The notes: generated from the letters alone by a model not told the origin. DNA of 50,025 bases from Kiritimatiellia bacterium (GCA_017520845.1 JAFXEU010000088.1:1-50025), one strand, 5' to 3'. Positions 8,621-19,548 are shown, counted from the stretch's first letter. A program made the numbers and translations.

Positions 8621-9667
8621 ATGAGCGCCGCAAAAAGAAAACGGAAAAACAAATTCGGTTCGCTCGTCTTCTGGCGCAGGGCGGCGCGGCGCGCGGCGGT
8701 CTGTCTTACTTTAATATCCCTGCTTTTCTGTCTGACGGCGAATTGGTTCGTCAGACATCCGCTCGAATGGATTGACGCGAAATACGATTCGCTTCCCGAC
8801 TTTCTCGTATCAGGTCTCGTCTGCATCGGCGAACCGTTCGCCGACATAACCGATTCCTGGGGAATTACCGGCAGCGACGCCGTCTGCGAGATCGCCGACA
8901 CGTCGCATATCGGAGGGAGAATCTTCTTTGCCGGTCCGCCGGTCAAAAAAAGTCCGAAAGCTCCTGACGATATAATCATCTCCGAAAAGGGTGAATTCAC
9001 AATCGGTTACAGCAACAGGCTCAGGCACCCTGTCTGGTGCGCGTACCGCATTCCCGAGGAGGCGAAATTCCCGATTGCAAAACGCCCGGGATTCAAAAAG
9101 GACAAAGCGTTCAAATCAAGTCCTAAAGCCGCCGATTACGCAAAGACCGGATACGACCGCGGTCACATGGCGCCCAATTATGCGATAATGTCCCGTTTCG
9201 GCGAGGAAGCCCAGCGCAAAACATTTTTAATGTCCAATGTCGTTCCGCAGACGCCGGAACTCAACAGAGGCATCTGGAGAGAAATCGAACATCGCTCGGC
9301 AGACCTGTTCACCTCGAAATGGGGCAACGTCTGGGTCATCGTCGGAGCGATATCCGAAGGATGTGAAACCCTCAGCGGAACGGATATCGACGTGCCGACC
9401 GCGTTTTACCAGATAATAGCCGTTAAGTCAGATTCAGACATCCGCGCGGTGGCGTTTCTCTGCAATCAGGAAGTTCCGTGGAAAACCTGGCCCAGACATC
9501 ATATCGTAAGCATTGACGAGCTAGAAGAGAGGACAGGATTTGACTTCTTCTCCGAACTGGACGACCCGATCGAGGAAGAACTCGAATCCCAGACCCCGAC
9601 AAGGCTCCCCCCGACCGGGTTCATAAACGCCTTTAAATCTTTAAAAATCCATTTCAAGGATTTTTAA
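8621..9667 (+). CDS. Membrane-anchored DNA/RNA non-specific endonuclease (NucA/NUC1-like)
   Basis: A 348-aa protein with a basic cytoplasmic N-terminus, one TM or uncleaved signal helix (about residues 24-45) and a beta-beta-alpha-metal nuclease domain. The catalytic DRGH motif is in GYDRGHMAPN (about residue 178), followed by MSNVVPQTPELNRGIWREIE, which carries the metal-binding Asn region. These are the hallmarks of the NucA/Serratia nuclease family, which cuts DNA and RNA without sequence preference. The anchor implies activity on the outer side of the inner membrane, for example periplasmic nucleic-acid scavenging. It is the last gene of the division operon. Confidence 0.9.
   Translation: MSAAKRKRKNKFGSLVFWRRAARRAAVCLTLISLLFCLTANWFVRHPLEWIDAKYDSLPDFLVSGLVCIGEPFADITDSWGITGSDAVCEIADTSHIGGRIFFAGPPVKKSPKAPDDIIISEKGEFTIGYSNRLRHPVWCAYRIPEEAKFPIAKRPGFKKDKAFKSSPKAADYAKTGYDRGHMAPNYAIMSRFGEEAQRKTFLMSNVVPQTPELNRGIWREIEHRSADLFTSKWGNVWVIVGAISEGCETLSGTDIDVPTAFYQIIAVKSDSDIRAVAFLCNQEVPWKTWPRHHIVSIDELEERTGFDFFSELDDPIEEELESQTPTRLPPTGFINAFKSLKIHFKDF
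9641..9667 (+). terminator. Candidate terminator at the nuclease stop
   Basis: TTAAAAATCC and GGATTTTTAA form perfect 10-bp arms with a 7-nt loop and end in the stop codon of the nuclease gene. It lies between convergent operons. The stem is AU-rich, so strength is uncertain. Confidence 0.45.
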
Positions 9668-9690
9668 CGGCGCTAACCGCTAACAGCTGA

Positions 9691-10920
9691 TCACTCGTAC
9701 CTCAGGCAGTCGATCGGATGGAGTTTTGAAGCGCGATAAGCGGGATAAAACCCGAAAAACATACCGACGAACGACGAGAAGAAAAACGCGCCGAAAGTCG
9801 AATGCATCTGAATCAGAATCGGCCAGCCCTTCCACCATCCTATAAAATGCGCTCCGCCGACGCCGAGAGCGACGCCGAAAGCGCCTCCGATCGTCGATAG
9901 AACCACCGCCTCCAAAAGAAACTGAGCGAGAATATTCGTCGGGGTAGCGCCTATCGCCATTCGCAATCCGATTTCCTTTATTCGCTCCGTCACGGATACG
10001 AGCATGATGTTCATGATTCCGATACCGCCCACAAGAAGCGAAATCGCCGCGACGGCTGTCAGAAGAACGGTCATAAGCCCTGAAACGGATCCGATCGTGT
10101 TCATGATTTCCGTCGTATCGCGCATTTCAAAGTCGTCGTCCTGATAATCGGCAAGATTGTGACGCTGTCTCAAAAGCGCCGTTATCTCGCGTTTCGCTTC
10201 GTCGAGATCGTCCATCGTATGAAGCGAAATGTTCATCATATTGATGTTATCGAACTTGGAGCGCTGCAGGTAACGCTGCACGCTCGTATATGGAGCCATG
10301 ATTACATCGTCCTGATCCTGCCCCCAATTGTTCGCGCCCTTCGAATTGAGAACGCCGACGATCGTGAACGTCATGTTGTTAAGACGGATGATTTTACCCA
10401 CAGGATCTTCATCGTCGCCGAAGAGATTCGCTTTTACCGTAGTTCCGATCACACAGACGCGCGAATAAAGCTCGGTCTCCTCCTCGGTAAAGAACCGACC
10501 TTCACCCATGCTCCAGTTGCTGATCAGAAGAACGTCGGGAGATACGCCCTGAATGTTGCTGGACCAGTTTTTCGACGCGTACATCATCTGAACCGTCGCT
10601 CGGACGGACGGGCTGACCCCTTGAACAAGATGGGCGAGCTCGGTCTTGACGGCCATGGCGTCGGCGGCGGTCATCGTCTGGCCCTGGCCTCGTCCGGAAG
10701 ATACGGAACCGGCGCGGCGGCGCTCAGGGAAAACCATCACGAGATTGTTGCCCATCGAGGATATCTGCTTGACCATCATCGTCTGAGCGCCCTGCCCGAT
10801 CGCCATGACGGCTATAACGGCGGCGATGCCGACGATGATACCGATACATGTCAGAACGGAGCGCGTTTTGTTGCGCATGATAGCCCGTAGGGCCACCTTG
10901 AATATCATCGGGAAATTCAT
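9691..10920 (-). CDS. MacB-like ABC transporter permease
   Basis: A 409-aa inner-membrane permease of the MacB/FtsX class. It has TM1 near residues 20-42, a large periplasmic MacB_PCD domain (about 45-270), then three TM helices in the C-terminal FtsX domain (about 285-400). The pattern SVTERIKEIGLRMAIGATP before the second half is typical. It has no ATPase domain, which the next gene upstream supplies, so this is a split MacB. It probably works mechanically with the adaptor and outer-membrane channel of the same operon to extrude peptides, lipids, antibiotics or siderophores. Its start overlaps the ATPase stop by ATGA. Confidence 0.92.
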   Translation of the reverse strand: MNFPMIFKVALRAIMRNKTRSVLTCIGIIVGIAAVIAVMAIGQGAQTMMVKQISSMGNNLVMVFPERRRAGSVSSGRGQGQTMTAADAMAVKTELAHLVQGVSPSVRATVQMMYASKNWSSNIQGVSPDVLLISNWSMGEGRFFTEEETELYSRVCVIGTTVKANLFGDDEDPVGKIIRLNNMTFTIVGVLNSKGANNWGQDQDDVIMAPYTSVQRYLQRSKFDNINMMNISLHTMDDLDEAKREITALLRQRHNLADYQDDDFEMRDTTEIMNTIGSVSGLMTVLLTAVAAISLLVGGIGIMNIMLVSVTERIKEIGLRMAIGATPTNILAQFLLEAVVLSTIGGAFGVALGVGGAHFIGWWKGWPILIQMHSTFGAFFFSSFVGMFFGFYPAYRASKLHPIDCLRYE

Positions 10921-11663
10921 GACAGAGCCTCCTTGACCAGTTTTGAGACCTCCGCCTGCGTCTTGCGCACGCCTCCGTCCTCCAGGTCGTCGCGCATAAC
11001 CTTTCCGTCGCGCATGACGATATGACGCTTGGCGTAGGCGGCGATATCATCCTCATGGGTAACCATCACGATCGTTATCCCCTCGTTGGAAAGTTCCGTG
11101 AAAAGGTTCATGATCTCGACTGAACTTTTCGTATCGAGGTTGCCCGTCGGCTCATCGGCGAAAAGAACGGGTGGATTGTTCATAAGTGCGCGCGCAATCG
11201 CGACACGCTGCTGCTGGCCGCCCGAAAGCTGGCTCGGCGTATGATATTCGCGTCCCTTCAGCCCGACGCGTTCCAGAAGCATTTTAGCCCTTTTATGGCG
11301 CTCACGGACCGAAAGACGCCCCATATACAGATCAGGAAGCTCGACATTCTCGATCGCGGTCGTACGCGGCAGGAGATTGAAGTTCTGAAAGACGAAACCG
11401 AGTTTTCTGTTGCGGATATGCGCAAGCTCACTCGCCGAGCGTTCCGCGACCTGGGTTCCGTCAAGAAGATAAGACCCCTTCGTTGGCACGTCAAGGCACC
11501 CGAGGATATTGAGCATTGTCGACTTTCCGGAGCCGGAGGAGCCCATGATCGCGACGAACTCCCCCTCGTCGATTGAAAGCGACACGCCGTCCAACGCATG
11601 CACCGGCTCGTCGCCGATGGCGTAAATCTTGTACATGTCGCGTATTTCGATAAGATGATTCAT
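10917..11663 (-). CDS. ABC transporter ATPase (MacB/LolD family)
   Basis: A 248-aa nucleotide-binding subunit. It has Walker [10 protein letters not shown] (about residues 41-49), a Q-loop in [11 protein letters not shown], signature [15 protein letters not shown] (about 144-158), Walker [13 protein letters not shown] and a switch His in VMVTHEDD. This pattern is typical of the LolD/MacB-type mechanotransducing group. It lies between the adaptor gene and the permease gene with 4-nt or smaller overlaps, so the products are made together as one exporter. Confidence 0.95.
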   Translation of the reverse strand: MNHLIEIRDMYKIYAIGDEPVHALDGVSLSIDEGEFVAIMGSSGSGKSTMLNILGCLDVPTKGSYLLDGTQVAERSASELAHIRNRKLGFVFQNFNLLPRTTAIENVELPDLYMGRLSVRERHKRAKMLLERVGLKGREYHTPSQLSGGQQQRVAIARALMNNPPVLFADEPTGNLDTKSSVEIMNLFTELSNEGITIVMVTHEDDIAAYAKRHIVMRDGKVMRDDLEDGGVRKTQAEVSKLVKEALS

Positions 11664-12961
11664 TATTTTTTCGGCTCCGGAGCGGTACCCTTGTTTTTAT
11701 TGCGCTGCATCCGCTTAGGCATGAACGGATTCGTCTCCTCGCCCTTGCCTTTGGCCTGGGTTTTCGTCTCGTAACCGACGACCACCTCGCGGTCTATAAG
11801 CTTCTCGGCGTCATCGACCACGATCTGAGTGAATGAATTGTCGCTAACACCCTCGGTAACCAGCATATATTCCAGGGGAGCATCCTTTGACGCCGGTTTG
11901 AACCAGAGTTTCCTGCCGCGCGGAATTTCACCCCCGATGCGTTCAAGATCCTCCTGCTTTGGTCTGAAGCGGAACGCCGCCGAGGGGACGGAAACGACAT
12001 TCTCGGCGCGCGCCGTCTCGATCGACAGCGTAGCCGTCATCCCGGGGAAAAGCATTTCATCGGGATTATCCGCCTCGATGATGACCGGAAACGTAACGAC
12101 ATTGTTGGTCGTGGTCGCCGCCTTGCGGATCTGCTTTACGCGGCCCGTGAAACGACGGCGGTAGGCGTCGGCGGTGAACGTCACGCTCTGTCCGATTTTG
12201 ATATTGCCTATATCCGCTTCGGGTATCGTCGCTTCAACCCAGACGGTCTTCAAATCCTCGGCGATCGTAAGTACGGGAACGGCGTTCATCGACGAAACGA
12301 CCGTTTCGCCCTCGTCGACCTTTCGGTCGATCACTATTCCGTCGACCGGCGAAACGATCGTGCAGAACTCGAGGTCTGCCTTGGCCTTTTCGGCCGAAGC
12401 GCGCGACTGCTCGACCGACGCCTCAGCACTTGCAAGGCTCGCTTTGGCGCTGTCGAGATTGGACTCGGATTTCGCGAGAGCCTCTGTCGCCGTATCCAAC
12501 TCAACCAAAGGACCTGCTCCGCTCTCGTAAAGGGCCTTCTTTCGTTCATACGTTTTTTTCGCGAGAACAAGCTCGGCCTCCGCGGACCTCAACGAGGCCT
12601 TCCTGTTAAGGACGTTCGCCTCGTTCACATGCAGCTGAGCGAGCGCGATTTTGTAGGACGCGTCGTAAACGCGGGGATCAATCAAAGCGACGACCTGCCC
12701 GTTGGTAACGGCGGAGTTGTAATCGACGAACAATTTTATGATCTTGCCGTTCACCTGCGCACCGACGGGAATTCCGTTGGAACTGTTGCGCGGAGTTATC
12801 GTTCCCGTGGCTCTGACCGTACGGACGATGTCGGACTTGACGACCTTTACGGTACGGTAGGTAAACTCTTCTTTTTCTCCGGAGGACGTCCAAACGTAAA
12901 TTCCGTATCCGGCGCCTGCAAGAACCGCCGAGATTATGATCCACTTAAGACATTTTTTCAT
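11663..12961 (-). CDS. Periplasmic adaptor (MacA/RND-type membrane fusion protein)
   Basis: A 432-aa membrane fusion protein with an N-terminal anchor helix (about residues 7-25). It has split biotinyl-lipoyl halves (GTITPRNSSNGIPVGAQVNGKI and CTIVSPVDGIVIDRKV), a long Ala/Glu-rich alpha-helical hairpin between them (about 95-195), a beta-barrel and a membrane-proximal domain. It bridges the ABC permease to the outer-membrane factor. The C-terminus is basic and Lys/Asn-rich. It overlaps its upstream neighbour by ATGA. Confidence 0.93.
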   Translation of the reverse strand: MKKCLKWIIISAVLAGAGYGIYVWTSSGEKEEFTYRTVKVVKSDIVRTVRATGTITPRNSSNGIPVGAQVNGKIIKLFVDYNSAVTNGQVVALIDPRVYDASYKIALAQLHVNEANVLNRKASLRSAEAELVLAKKTYERKKALYESGAGPLVELDTATEALAKSESNLDSAKASLASAEASVEQSRASAEKAKADLEFCTIVSPVDGIVIDRKVDEGETVVSSMNAVPVLTIAEDLKTVWVEATIPEADIGNIKIGQSVTFTADAYRRRFTGRVKQIRKAATTTNNVVTFPVIIEADNPDEMLFPGMTATLSIETARAENVVSVPSAAFRFRPKQEDLERIGGEIPRGRKLWFKPASKDAPLEYMLVTEGVSDNSFTQIVVDDAEKLIDREVVVGYETKTQAKGKGEETNPFMPKRMQRNKNKGTAPEPKK

Positions 12962-14418
12962 TTTCTTTTCTCCGTGATATTGACTTCGTTATAGATCGGA
13001 GTAGCCCCGATTAACTCAAAAATCGCCGCCTCGGCCATCTGACCGCGATAGAAGCTTTTAACCCTGTTGCCCACAGCTTCGGTATAATACGAAACGGCGT
13101 CGGTAAATTCGATTCGGGAAACCTCCTCGACTTCATATTGGGATTTGACCGTCTCCAGATTCTCTCTGGCCTGAACCAGACTCTCGCGGGCAGTATTCTC
13201 GGCTTTGCGGGCGTTGTCGCGTTCGGCTATCGCGACCTCAAGATTGCGTGAAAGCAGCAACTGAGCTGATTCAAGATCGTTTTGGGCGATTTTCAGCGCA
13301 ACCGTCGCACGCTCGACGGCGGTGGATTTACCCCAACCGGTAAAGAGCGACTGCGCTCCGCTTAAGCCCCAGCGCCACAGCCACAGGGGATCTGTCCAAT
13401 TCAGGGAAAGATTGGCTGAAATGTTCGGTTTGAGATCGGCAATGGAATAATCAACGTCCGCCGACGCCGCCCGCAGGCGCGCACGCGCGACCTTCAACGA
13501 GGGAGAGCGGACCTTGGCCTGAGCGAAAACCTCGTCGATAGTGTTTGTAGTATCATTAAATCCCCGCATTACGCGATCAAGCCCGCCTATCGGGCCTCCG
13601 AAAACCGTGCGATAATCGCCGACCTCGTCGCCGATTCCGAGATAAGCGACGAGATTTACGCCTGCGACCGCTACGTCGTTGGAGGCGGCCACAACCGCTT
13701 CGTGGGCACGGGCAAGATCAAGTTTCGCGCGAAGAACGTCAAGATTCTGACCGTATCCATGCTCAAAGCGGGCTTGCGCCTGCGACAGATGGGCGGCATA
13801 TTGATTGATGTTCGAAACGGCAACTTCAAGAAGCGCCTCGTTTTGAAGCAGCGTAAAATAAGCGTCGGATACCTCGTTGAAAACCTTATACCCCGTCTGG
13901 ACAAGTTCAAGCTCGGCGGCGATCACATTCTCCGCCGCCGCACGTCTGCGGGCGTCATTGCGCCCGAAATCCCAGAGAAGAACATTCAACGACACGGAGC
14001 CTGAAAGATCGCCGCGCGAAGTTGAAGTGTCAAAGTCGTCGAAATGTTCAGCCGAAGAAGACTCGGAATAACCTAAAGACAAATCTGCATTAACGGCGTT
14101 CCAAGGTGTTCTGGACGCCAGCGGCGCATCCGCCGCGATTGATTTCAAGCGCAGCCTCGCATCCTTTACGGCAAGCGCCGCCGAAACCATCGCCGGACGG
14201 TTCGTCATGGCGTAATCGACCAGAAACTTAAGCGATGTCGAAGGAAGCTTTACGGACCTGCCGGTTTTCCCGTCGCTTTCCGAGAGAAAACGCTCACTCA
14301 TCGAGAGTTCGGCTTCCTTCTGCTGGCGACGCGCCTCGTCAACGACTTCACATCCCGTCAATGCGGCAAACGCCGCCAATGACAGCAATTGGATTTTCCT
14401 TATTTTGGATATTATCAT
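12958..14418 (-). CDS. TolC-like outer-membrane efflux lipoprotein
   Basis: An outer-membrane factor of about 486 aa. I place the start at 14418 (MIISKIRKIQLL...), which gives a lipoprotein signal with lipobox LTGC (Cys near residue 23). The frame is open to 14487, but that start lies upstream of the promoter -10. The mature part has the two OEP repeats with long amphipathic helices, for example SLGYSESS..., AERDNARKAENTARESL and the tail EVSRIEFTDAVSYYTEAV. It forms the exit duct of the tripartite exporter and is the first gene of this operon. The chosen ATG is 6 nt after the -10 with no ribosome site, so the mRNA is probably leaderless. Confidence 0.92.
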   Translation of the reverse strand: MIISKIRKIQLLSLAAFAALTGCEVVDEARRQQKEAELSMSERFLSESDGKTGRSVKLPSTSLKFLVDYAMTNRPAMVSAALAVKDARLRLKSIAADAPLASRTPWNAVNADLSLGYSESSSAEHFDDFDTSTSRGDLSGSVSLNVLLWDFGRNDARRRAAAENVIAAELELVQTGYKVFNEVSDAYFTLLQNEALLEVAVSNINQYAAHLSQAQARFEHGYGQNLDVLRAKLDLARAHEAVVAASNDVAVAGVNLVAYLGIGDEVGDYRTVFGGPIGGLDRVMRGFNDTTNTIDEVFAQAKVRSPSLKVARARLRAASADVDYSIADLKPNISANLSLNWTDPLWLWRWGLSGAQSLFTGWGKSTAVERATVALKIAQNDLESAQLLLSRNLEVAIAERDNARKAENTARESLVQARENLETVKSQYEVEEVSRIEFTDAVSYYTEAVGNRVKSFYRGQMAEAAIFELIGATPIYNEVNITEKRK

Positions 14419-14424
14419 TGTGAT

Positions 14425-14454
14425 ATTATACCTACCTCCAGGTAGGTATGTCAA
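14425..14454 (-). promoter_or_regulatory. Exporter promoter with a perfect dyad operator in the spacer
   Basis: On the minus strand TTGACA (14454-14449), an 18-bp spacer and TATAAT (14430-14425) form a consensus sigma-70 promoter. A perfect inverted repeat ATACCTACCT-CC-AGGTAGGTAT (14428-14449) fills the spacer and overlaps both hexamers. A dimeric repressor (TetR, PadR or MarR type is likely) bound here would block RNA polymerase. No such regulator gene is visible in the window. Confidence 0.85.
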
Positions 14455-14489
14455 TAGCGCGGTTGCATGGAATATCATTTCTGCCAATC

Positions 14490-14511
14490 ATACCACGTTT
14501 TATGGTATAAT
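14490..14511 (+). promoter_or_regulatory. Extended -10 promoter of the PaaK operon with a small inverted repeat
   Basis: TGGTATAAT at 14503-14511 (-10 at 14506-14511) precedes the ATG at 14550 by about 38 nt. ATACCA (14490-14495) and TGGTAT (14503-14508) form an inverted repeat with a 7-nt gap overlapping the -10. This could be an operator or chance. The region is divergent from the exporter promoter about 50 bp away. Confidence 0.5.
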
Positions 14512-14549
14512 ATGCACTAATAATTATACATCCTTTACAGGGTCTAAAC

Positions 14550-15890
14550 ATGTTCTATCCTAAATTGCCACATGATGTAAATTCACCCGTCCATCCCGTA
14601 TCCGCGATGGACTTCATGCCCGTCGAACAGCTCCGCCGGCTCCAGCTGCACCGCCTTCAATGGACCGTTAAATACGCTTACGAAAGAGTTCCGCTTTTCC
14701 GCAAACGCTGCGACGAAAAAGGCGTCCGCCCCGAGCACATAAAAACGCTCGCCGACATAAAACTCCTGCCCTTCTCGATGAAGACGGATCTGCGCGACGA
14801 GTATCCGATGGGTCTCCGCGCCGCAGACATGGACGAAATCGTCCGCTTCCACTGCTCGAGCGGAACTACCGGAAAGCCAATCTGCATCCCCAACACGCTT
14901 GACGACATAGCCGTATGGCAGAACGGAGCGATGCGGTGTCTGGCGATGTACGGCATCCGCGCGGGGGACGTTCTTCAGGTGAGCTACGGCTACGGACTTT
15001 TCACCGGCGGGCTCGGCCTTCATTACGGCGGCGAGGGGATGGGCTGCGCCGTCCTTCCCACTTCGGGCGGTAACACCGAGCGCCAGGTTATGCTTATGCG
15101 CGATTTGGGCGTAACCGCCATCGCCTGCACTCCAAGCTACTTCCTCCGCATAATCGACGAGGCGAAGCGTCAGGGCGTCGACTTCCGCCGCGACACGAAG
15201 CTCAGGCACGGCATCTTCGGCGCCGAGCCGTGGACGAAGGAAATGCGCGAAGTCATCGAGCGCGAAACGGGCATCGTAGCCCACGACATCTACGGCCTTA
15301 CCGAAATCGCGGGCCCGGGCGTCGCCGGCGACTGCGACGAGCATAACGGCCTTCACATCTGGGAGGACCACTTCTACCCCGAAATCATCGATCCCGATAC
15401 TCTTGAGCCGCTTCCGGACGGCGAAGTGGGCGAACTCGTCTTCACGACGATCACGCGCCGCGGAACTCCGATGATACGCTACCGTACGCGCGATCTGACG
15501 CGTCTTCGCACAGAGAAATGCCCTTGCGGGCGCACGATGCGCGTGATGGAGCGTATCTCGGCGCGTTCTGACGATATGCTTATCATCCACGGCGTCAACG
15601 TCTTTCCCGGTCAGATCGAGGCTGGTCTTCTTCGTGTGCCGGAAGTCGCTCCCCACTACCAGATCGTTCTCAGCTCGTCCGATACGCTCGACATCTTCGA
15701 AATCAAGGTCGAGGTTACCCAGGAGGCCTTCTCAGACAATATCGCCCATCTCGAAAATCTCAAGCGCAGAGTCCTCGAGGCGGTCAAATCGATCATCGGC
15801 CTTACGCCGCGCATCATTCTCGTCGGCCCGGGAACGCTTCCACGCAGCGAGGGCAAAATCAGGCGCGTAATCGACAACAGGAGGAAGTAA
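14550..15890 (+). CDS. paaK: Phenylacetate-CoA ligase family protein (PaaK)
   Basis: A 446-aa AMP-forming CoA ligase that activates an aryl acid such as phenylacetate or indoleacetate to its CoA thioester through an acyl-adenylate. It has the P-loop-like motif HCSSGTTGKPI (about residues 108-118), DIYGLTEIAGPG (about 248-259), the hinge YRTRDLTRL and the C-terminal motif with SEGKIRRV near the end. This length matches the family. The next gene is a tandem ACT protein starting 2 nt downstream, a pairing common in anaerobes where PaaK acts with indolepyruvate oxidoreductase. That oxidoreductase is not in the window. The substrate is therefore inferred. Confidence 0.92.
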   Translation: MFYPKLPHDVNSPVHPVSAMDFMPVEQLRRLQLHRLQWTVKYAYERVPLFRKRCDEKGVRPEHIKTLADIKLLPFSMKTDLRDEYPMGLRAADMDEIVRFHCSSGTTGKPICIPNTLDDIAVWQNGAMRCLAMYGIRAGDVLQVSYGYGLFTGGLGLHYGGEGMGCAVLPTSGGNTERQVMLMRDLGVTAIACTPSYFLRIIDEAKRQGVDFRRDTKLRHGIFGAEPWTKEMREVIERETGIVAHDIYGLTEIAGPGVAGDCDEHNGLHIWEDHFYPEIIDPDTLEPLPDGEVGELVFTTITRRGTPMIRYRTRDLTRLRTEKCPCGRTMRVMERISARSDDMLIIHGVNVFPGQIEAGLLRVPEVAPHYQIVLSSSDTLDIFEIKVEVTQEAFSDNIAHLENLKRRVLEAVKSIIGLTPRIILVGPGTLPRSEGKIRRVIDNRRK

Positions 15891-15891
15891 A

Positions 15892-16284
15892 ATGACGGTA
15901 AAACAGATCAGCATTTTTCTCGAGAACAAACCCGGCAGACTCGCGAGAATCTGCAAGACTCTCGCCGACGCGGGGATAAACATCGCGACTCTTTCGCTCG
16001 CCGACACGGCCGATTTCGGCATCGTCCGCATGATCGTCGACGATCACGTCCGCGGATGCGAAATCCTCCGCGACGCAGGCTTCGCAGTCAGCGAGACGGA
16101 GGTCGTAATGGTTACCGTACCCGACAGCCCCGGCGGAATGGCTGCCCTGACCGAAAAGCTCGACCGCGCGGGAGCGGACATCGAATACTCCTACGCGTAC
16201 GCCCTCGGGCAGGGCGAAAAGGCGATTCTCGTCTTCCGCTTCAAGGACAACGAAAAGGCAATCGCCGCGCTGAAACGGGATTAA
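15892..16284 (+). CDS. Tandem ACT-domain protein
   Basis: A 130-aa protein with two ACT folds. The first is KQISIFLENKPGRLARICKTLADAGINI (start about residue 3), the second begins near residue 70. ACT domains bind amino acids and act as allosteric sensors. Proteins of this size next to PaaK are thought to sense an aromatic or branched-chain amino acid, but the ligand is unknown. The ribosome site AGGAGG overlaps the end of paaK. It has no catalytic domain. Confidence 0.9.
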   Translation: MTVKQISIFLENKPGRLARICKTLADAGINIATLSLADTADFGIVRMIVDDHVRGCEILRDAGFAVSETEVVMVTVPDSPGGMAALTEKLDRAGADIEYSYAYALGQGEKAILVFRFKDNEKAIAALKRD

Positions 16285-16290
16285 TATCCG

Positions 16291-17345
16291 ATGAAAGATT
16301 TTTTCAACGGCGTAAGACGTCATATCGGCAAGCTCGACGCTGAAAAGCTGCGCGAGCAGTACGAGCGTCTTTCCGACGAGCTCGTCGCTCTCGACACGCT
16401 GTTTGAAACGATCTCAATCGGCATTATCTTTCTCGATGAGCGCGGCAATATCGTAAAATCCAATCCGGCCGCGCGCGAACTCCTCGGCATCGACATAAAA
16501 GACGCCATGGAATCTCTCGCCATACCGCTCGGAAAATCGACGAAGCGCGACATCGACATTTCCTACCCTCGCGAAAGGACGCTCGAGATCAAGAGCGTTC
16601 CCGTAGAGTCTGGAACCTTAGTCTATATCGACGACGTGACCGCCGAGCGCCAGCGCACCGAAGAGGAGCTGCGCGTCGGCGCGACACGCGCCGTGAGAGA
16701 TCTCGCCGCGGGCGTCGCCCATGAAATCGGCAACCCGCTCAACGCCCTTTCGCTCAACCTGCAGCTTCTTAAGCGTTCAACGGGCGAAAACGGCGAAATC
16801 GACGAATGTCTCAATCAGGTCGAGCGCCTCTCGGGAATCATCCAAGGATTTCTGCAGGCCCTACGCCCCTCGAAGCCGAATCTCTCTCGCGGAACCATAG
16901 CCGATCCAATTAAGAGCTGCCTGGCGACGATGAAAAACCTCTTCGAAGAGCGCGGGATTCTCGTTTCGCTCGACCTCGTCGGCGCCATCCCGTCCGTCGC
17001 GCTCGACAAAGCCCAGATGGAACAGGTCTTTTTCAACCTCCTTAAAAACGCGCTTGAGGCCGTAAAGGACGGAGGCTCGATCGACATCGACATTTCAAGC
17101 GACGACAACGACGTCATAACGACGATCCGCGACAACGGGCTCGGGATGAACCCCGAGCAGGTCACCCACCTCTTCGAGCCCTACAAGACGTCCAAAGAGC
17201 ACGGCACCGGACTCGGACTTATGATAACGGCCCGTATCGTGCGCGATCACGGCGGAACGATAGCCGTCGAATCCCAGCTCGGCGAGGGGACGACGTTCAC
17301 GGTCCGCCTGCCGCGGATCGAACGCAGAATCAGAGCGCTGAAAGG

Positions 17346-17349
<4 letters not shown>
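16291..17349 (+). CDS. NtrB-like sensor histidine kinase with PAS domain
   Basis: A 352-aa soluble kinase with no TM segment or signal peptide. A PAS domain spans about residues 30-115 (FETISIGIIFLDERGNIVKSN). The HisKA box has the phospho-acceptor His in GVAHEIGNPLNALSLN (about 143). The ATPase part has an N box NLLKNALEAV, G1 DNGLGM and G2 GTGLGL. NtrB-type kinases phosphorylate sigma-54 activators, and the partner is encoded directly downstream with an ATGA overlap. The cytoplasmic PAS implies an internal signal, perhaps linked to the ACT protein or to redox state. Confidence 0.93.
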
Positions 17350-18751
<1,402 letters not shown>

Positions 18752-18755
<4 letters not shown>

Positions 18756-19537
18756 CCGCATCATCATTGGTTCTCGCGATATCCTTTCTGCCGTTCTTCG
18801 AGGCGAAGAATACGGTTGTAAACAATATAGTAAATCCGTCGCCGTCGTACGAGGCAAAGGAAATCGACTGCAAAAAGCCGGACCTCCTCACGCGCGAGAA
18901 ATGTCCCGCGTGCAAAGCGTCCGGAATTATCGTTCTTGAAGAGCAGAACTTCGGACAGTTCAACTCCTATCGTCTCGAAAGGCCCAAAAAGATCAGGCAA
19001 AAATGCCCGTTCTGCAACGGTCGGCGCTACATAGAGGCTTTCTACAATCCGACGGAGCTGAAGCTTCTGGTGGCCCGCGAAAGACTTAAATTCGAATCCG
19101 ATCATCAGGCCAAGGGGGAGGTCCCCGTCGGAGAGGCGTTCATCCCCAAAGACGCTTACGACAAACTTGACCGCAAAACGGTCAAACTCCTCAAGGAGGC
19201 GTACGGAGAGCCTTGCAGATCGTGCCATTGGCTGGGAATCACGCCTTGCAGGGAATGTGACGGAAACGGCTACGTCAACTGTCCGAACAGCGACTGCAAA
19301 GGCGGATGGTCGGTGACAAAAACGGAATCCTCATACACGAAAACGTCTTCCGGAGGCGGATTATCCGGCGGGAGCTACAACCGCTCCGGATCATCACGTA
19401 GAGTCACCAGAAAAAAAACGAACGTCAACGTCCAACCATGTCCGGAATGTCTAGGCGTAAGCAAGATAATATGTCCCGACTGCAACGGTAAACGCGCCCT
19501 CCCGTGCAAAAAATGCAACGCTCTCGGCACAAAATAA
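18752..19537 (+). CDS. CxxC-rich zinc-finger protein with DnaJ-like Cys motifs
   Basis: A 261-aa protein of unknown role. The start is set by the ATGA overlap with the NtrC-like gene. The N-terminus is hydrophobic for about 17 residues and could be a signal or anchor. At least seven Cys pairs follow (CPACKASG, CPFCNGR, CRSCHWLG, CRECDGNG, CPNSDC, CPECLG, CPDCNGK, CKKCNALG), resembling DnaJ CxxCxGxG fingers. A Ser/Gly-rich loop sits before the last group. It is followed by a kinase gene 11 nt downstream. It may be a chaperone-like scaffold or redox protein. It is not DnaJ, as there is no J domain. Confidence 0.85.
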
Positions 19538-19548
19538 GAGTAACTGCG

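Noticed and set aside
14419..14487. Upstream-extended start of the TolC-like gene
   Set aside because: It would place the first codons upstream of the -10/-35 and destroy the lipoprotein signal; the start at 14418 explains both.
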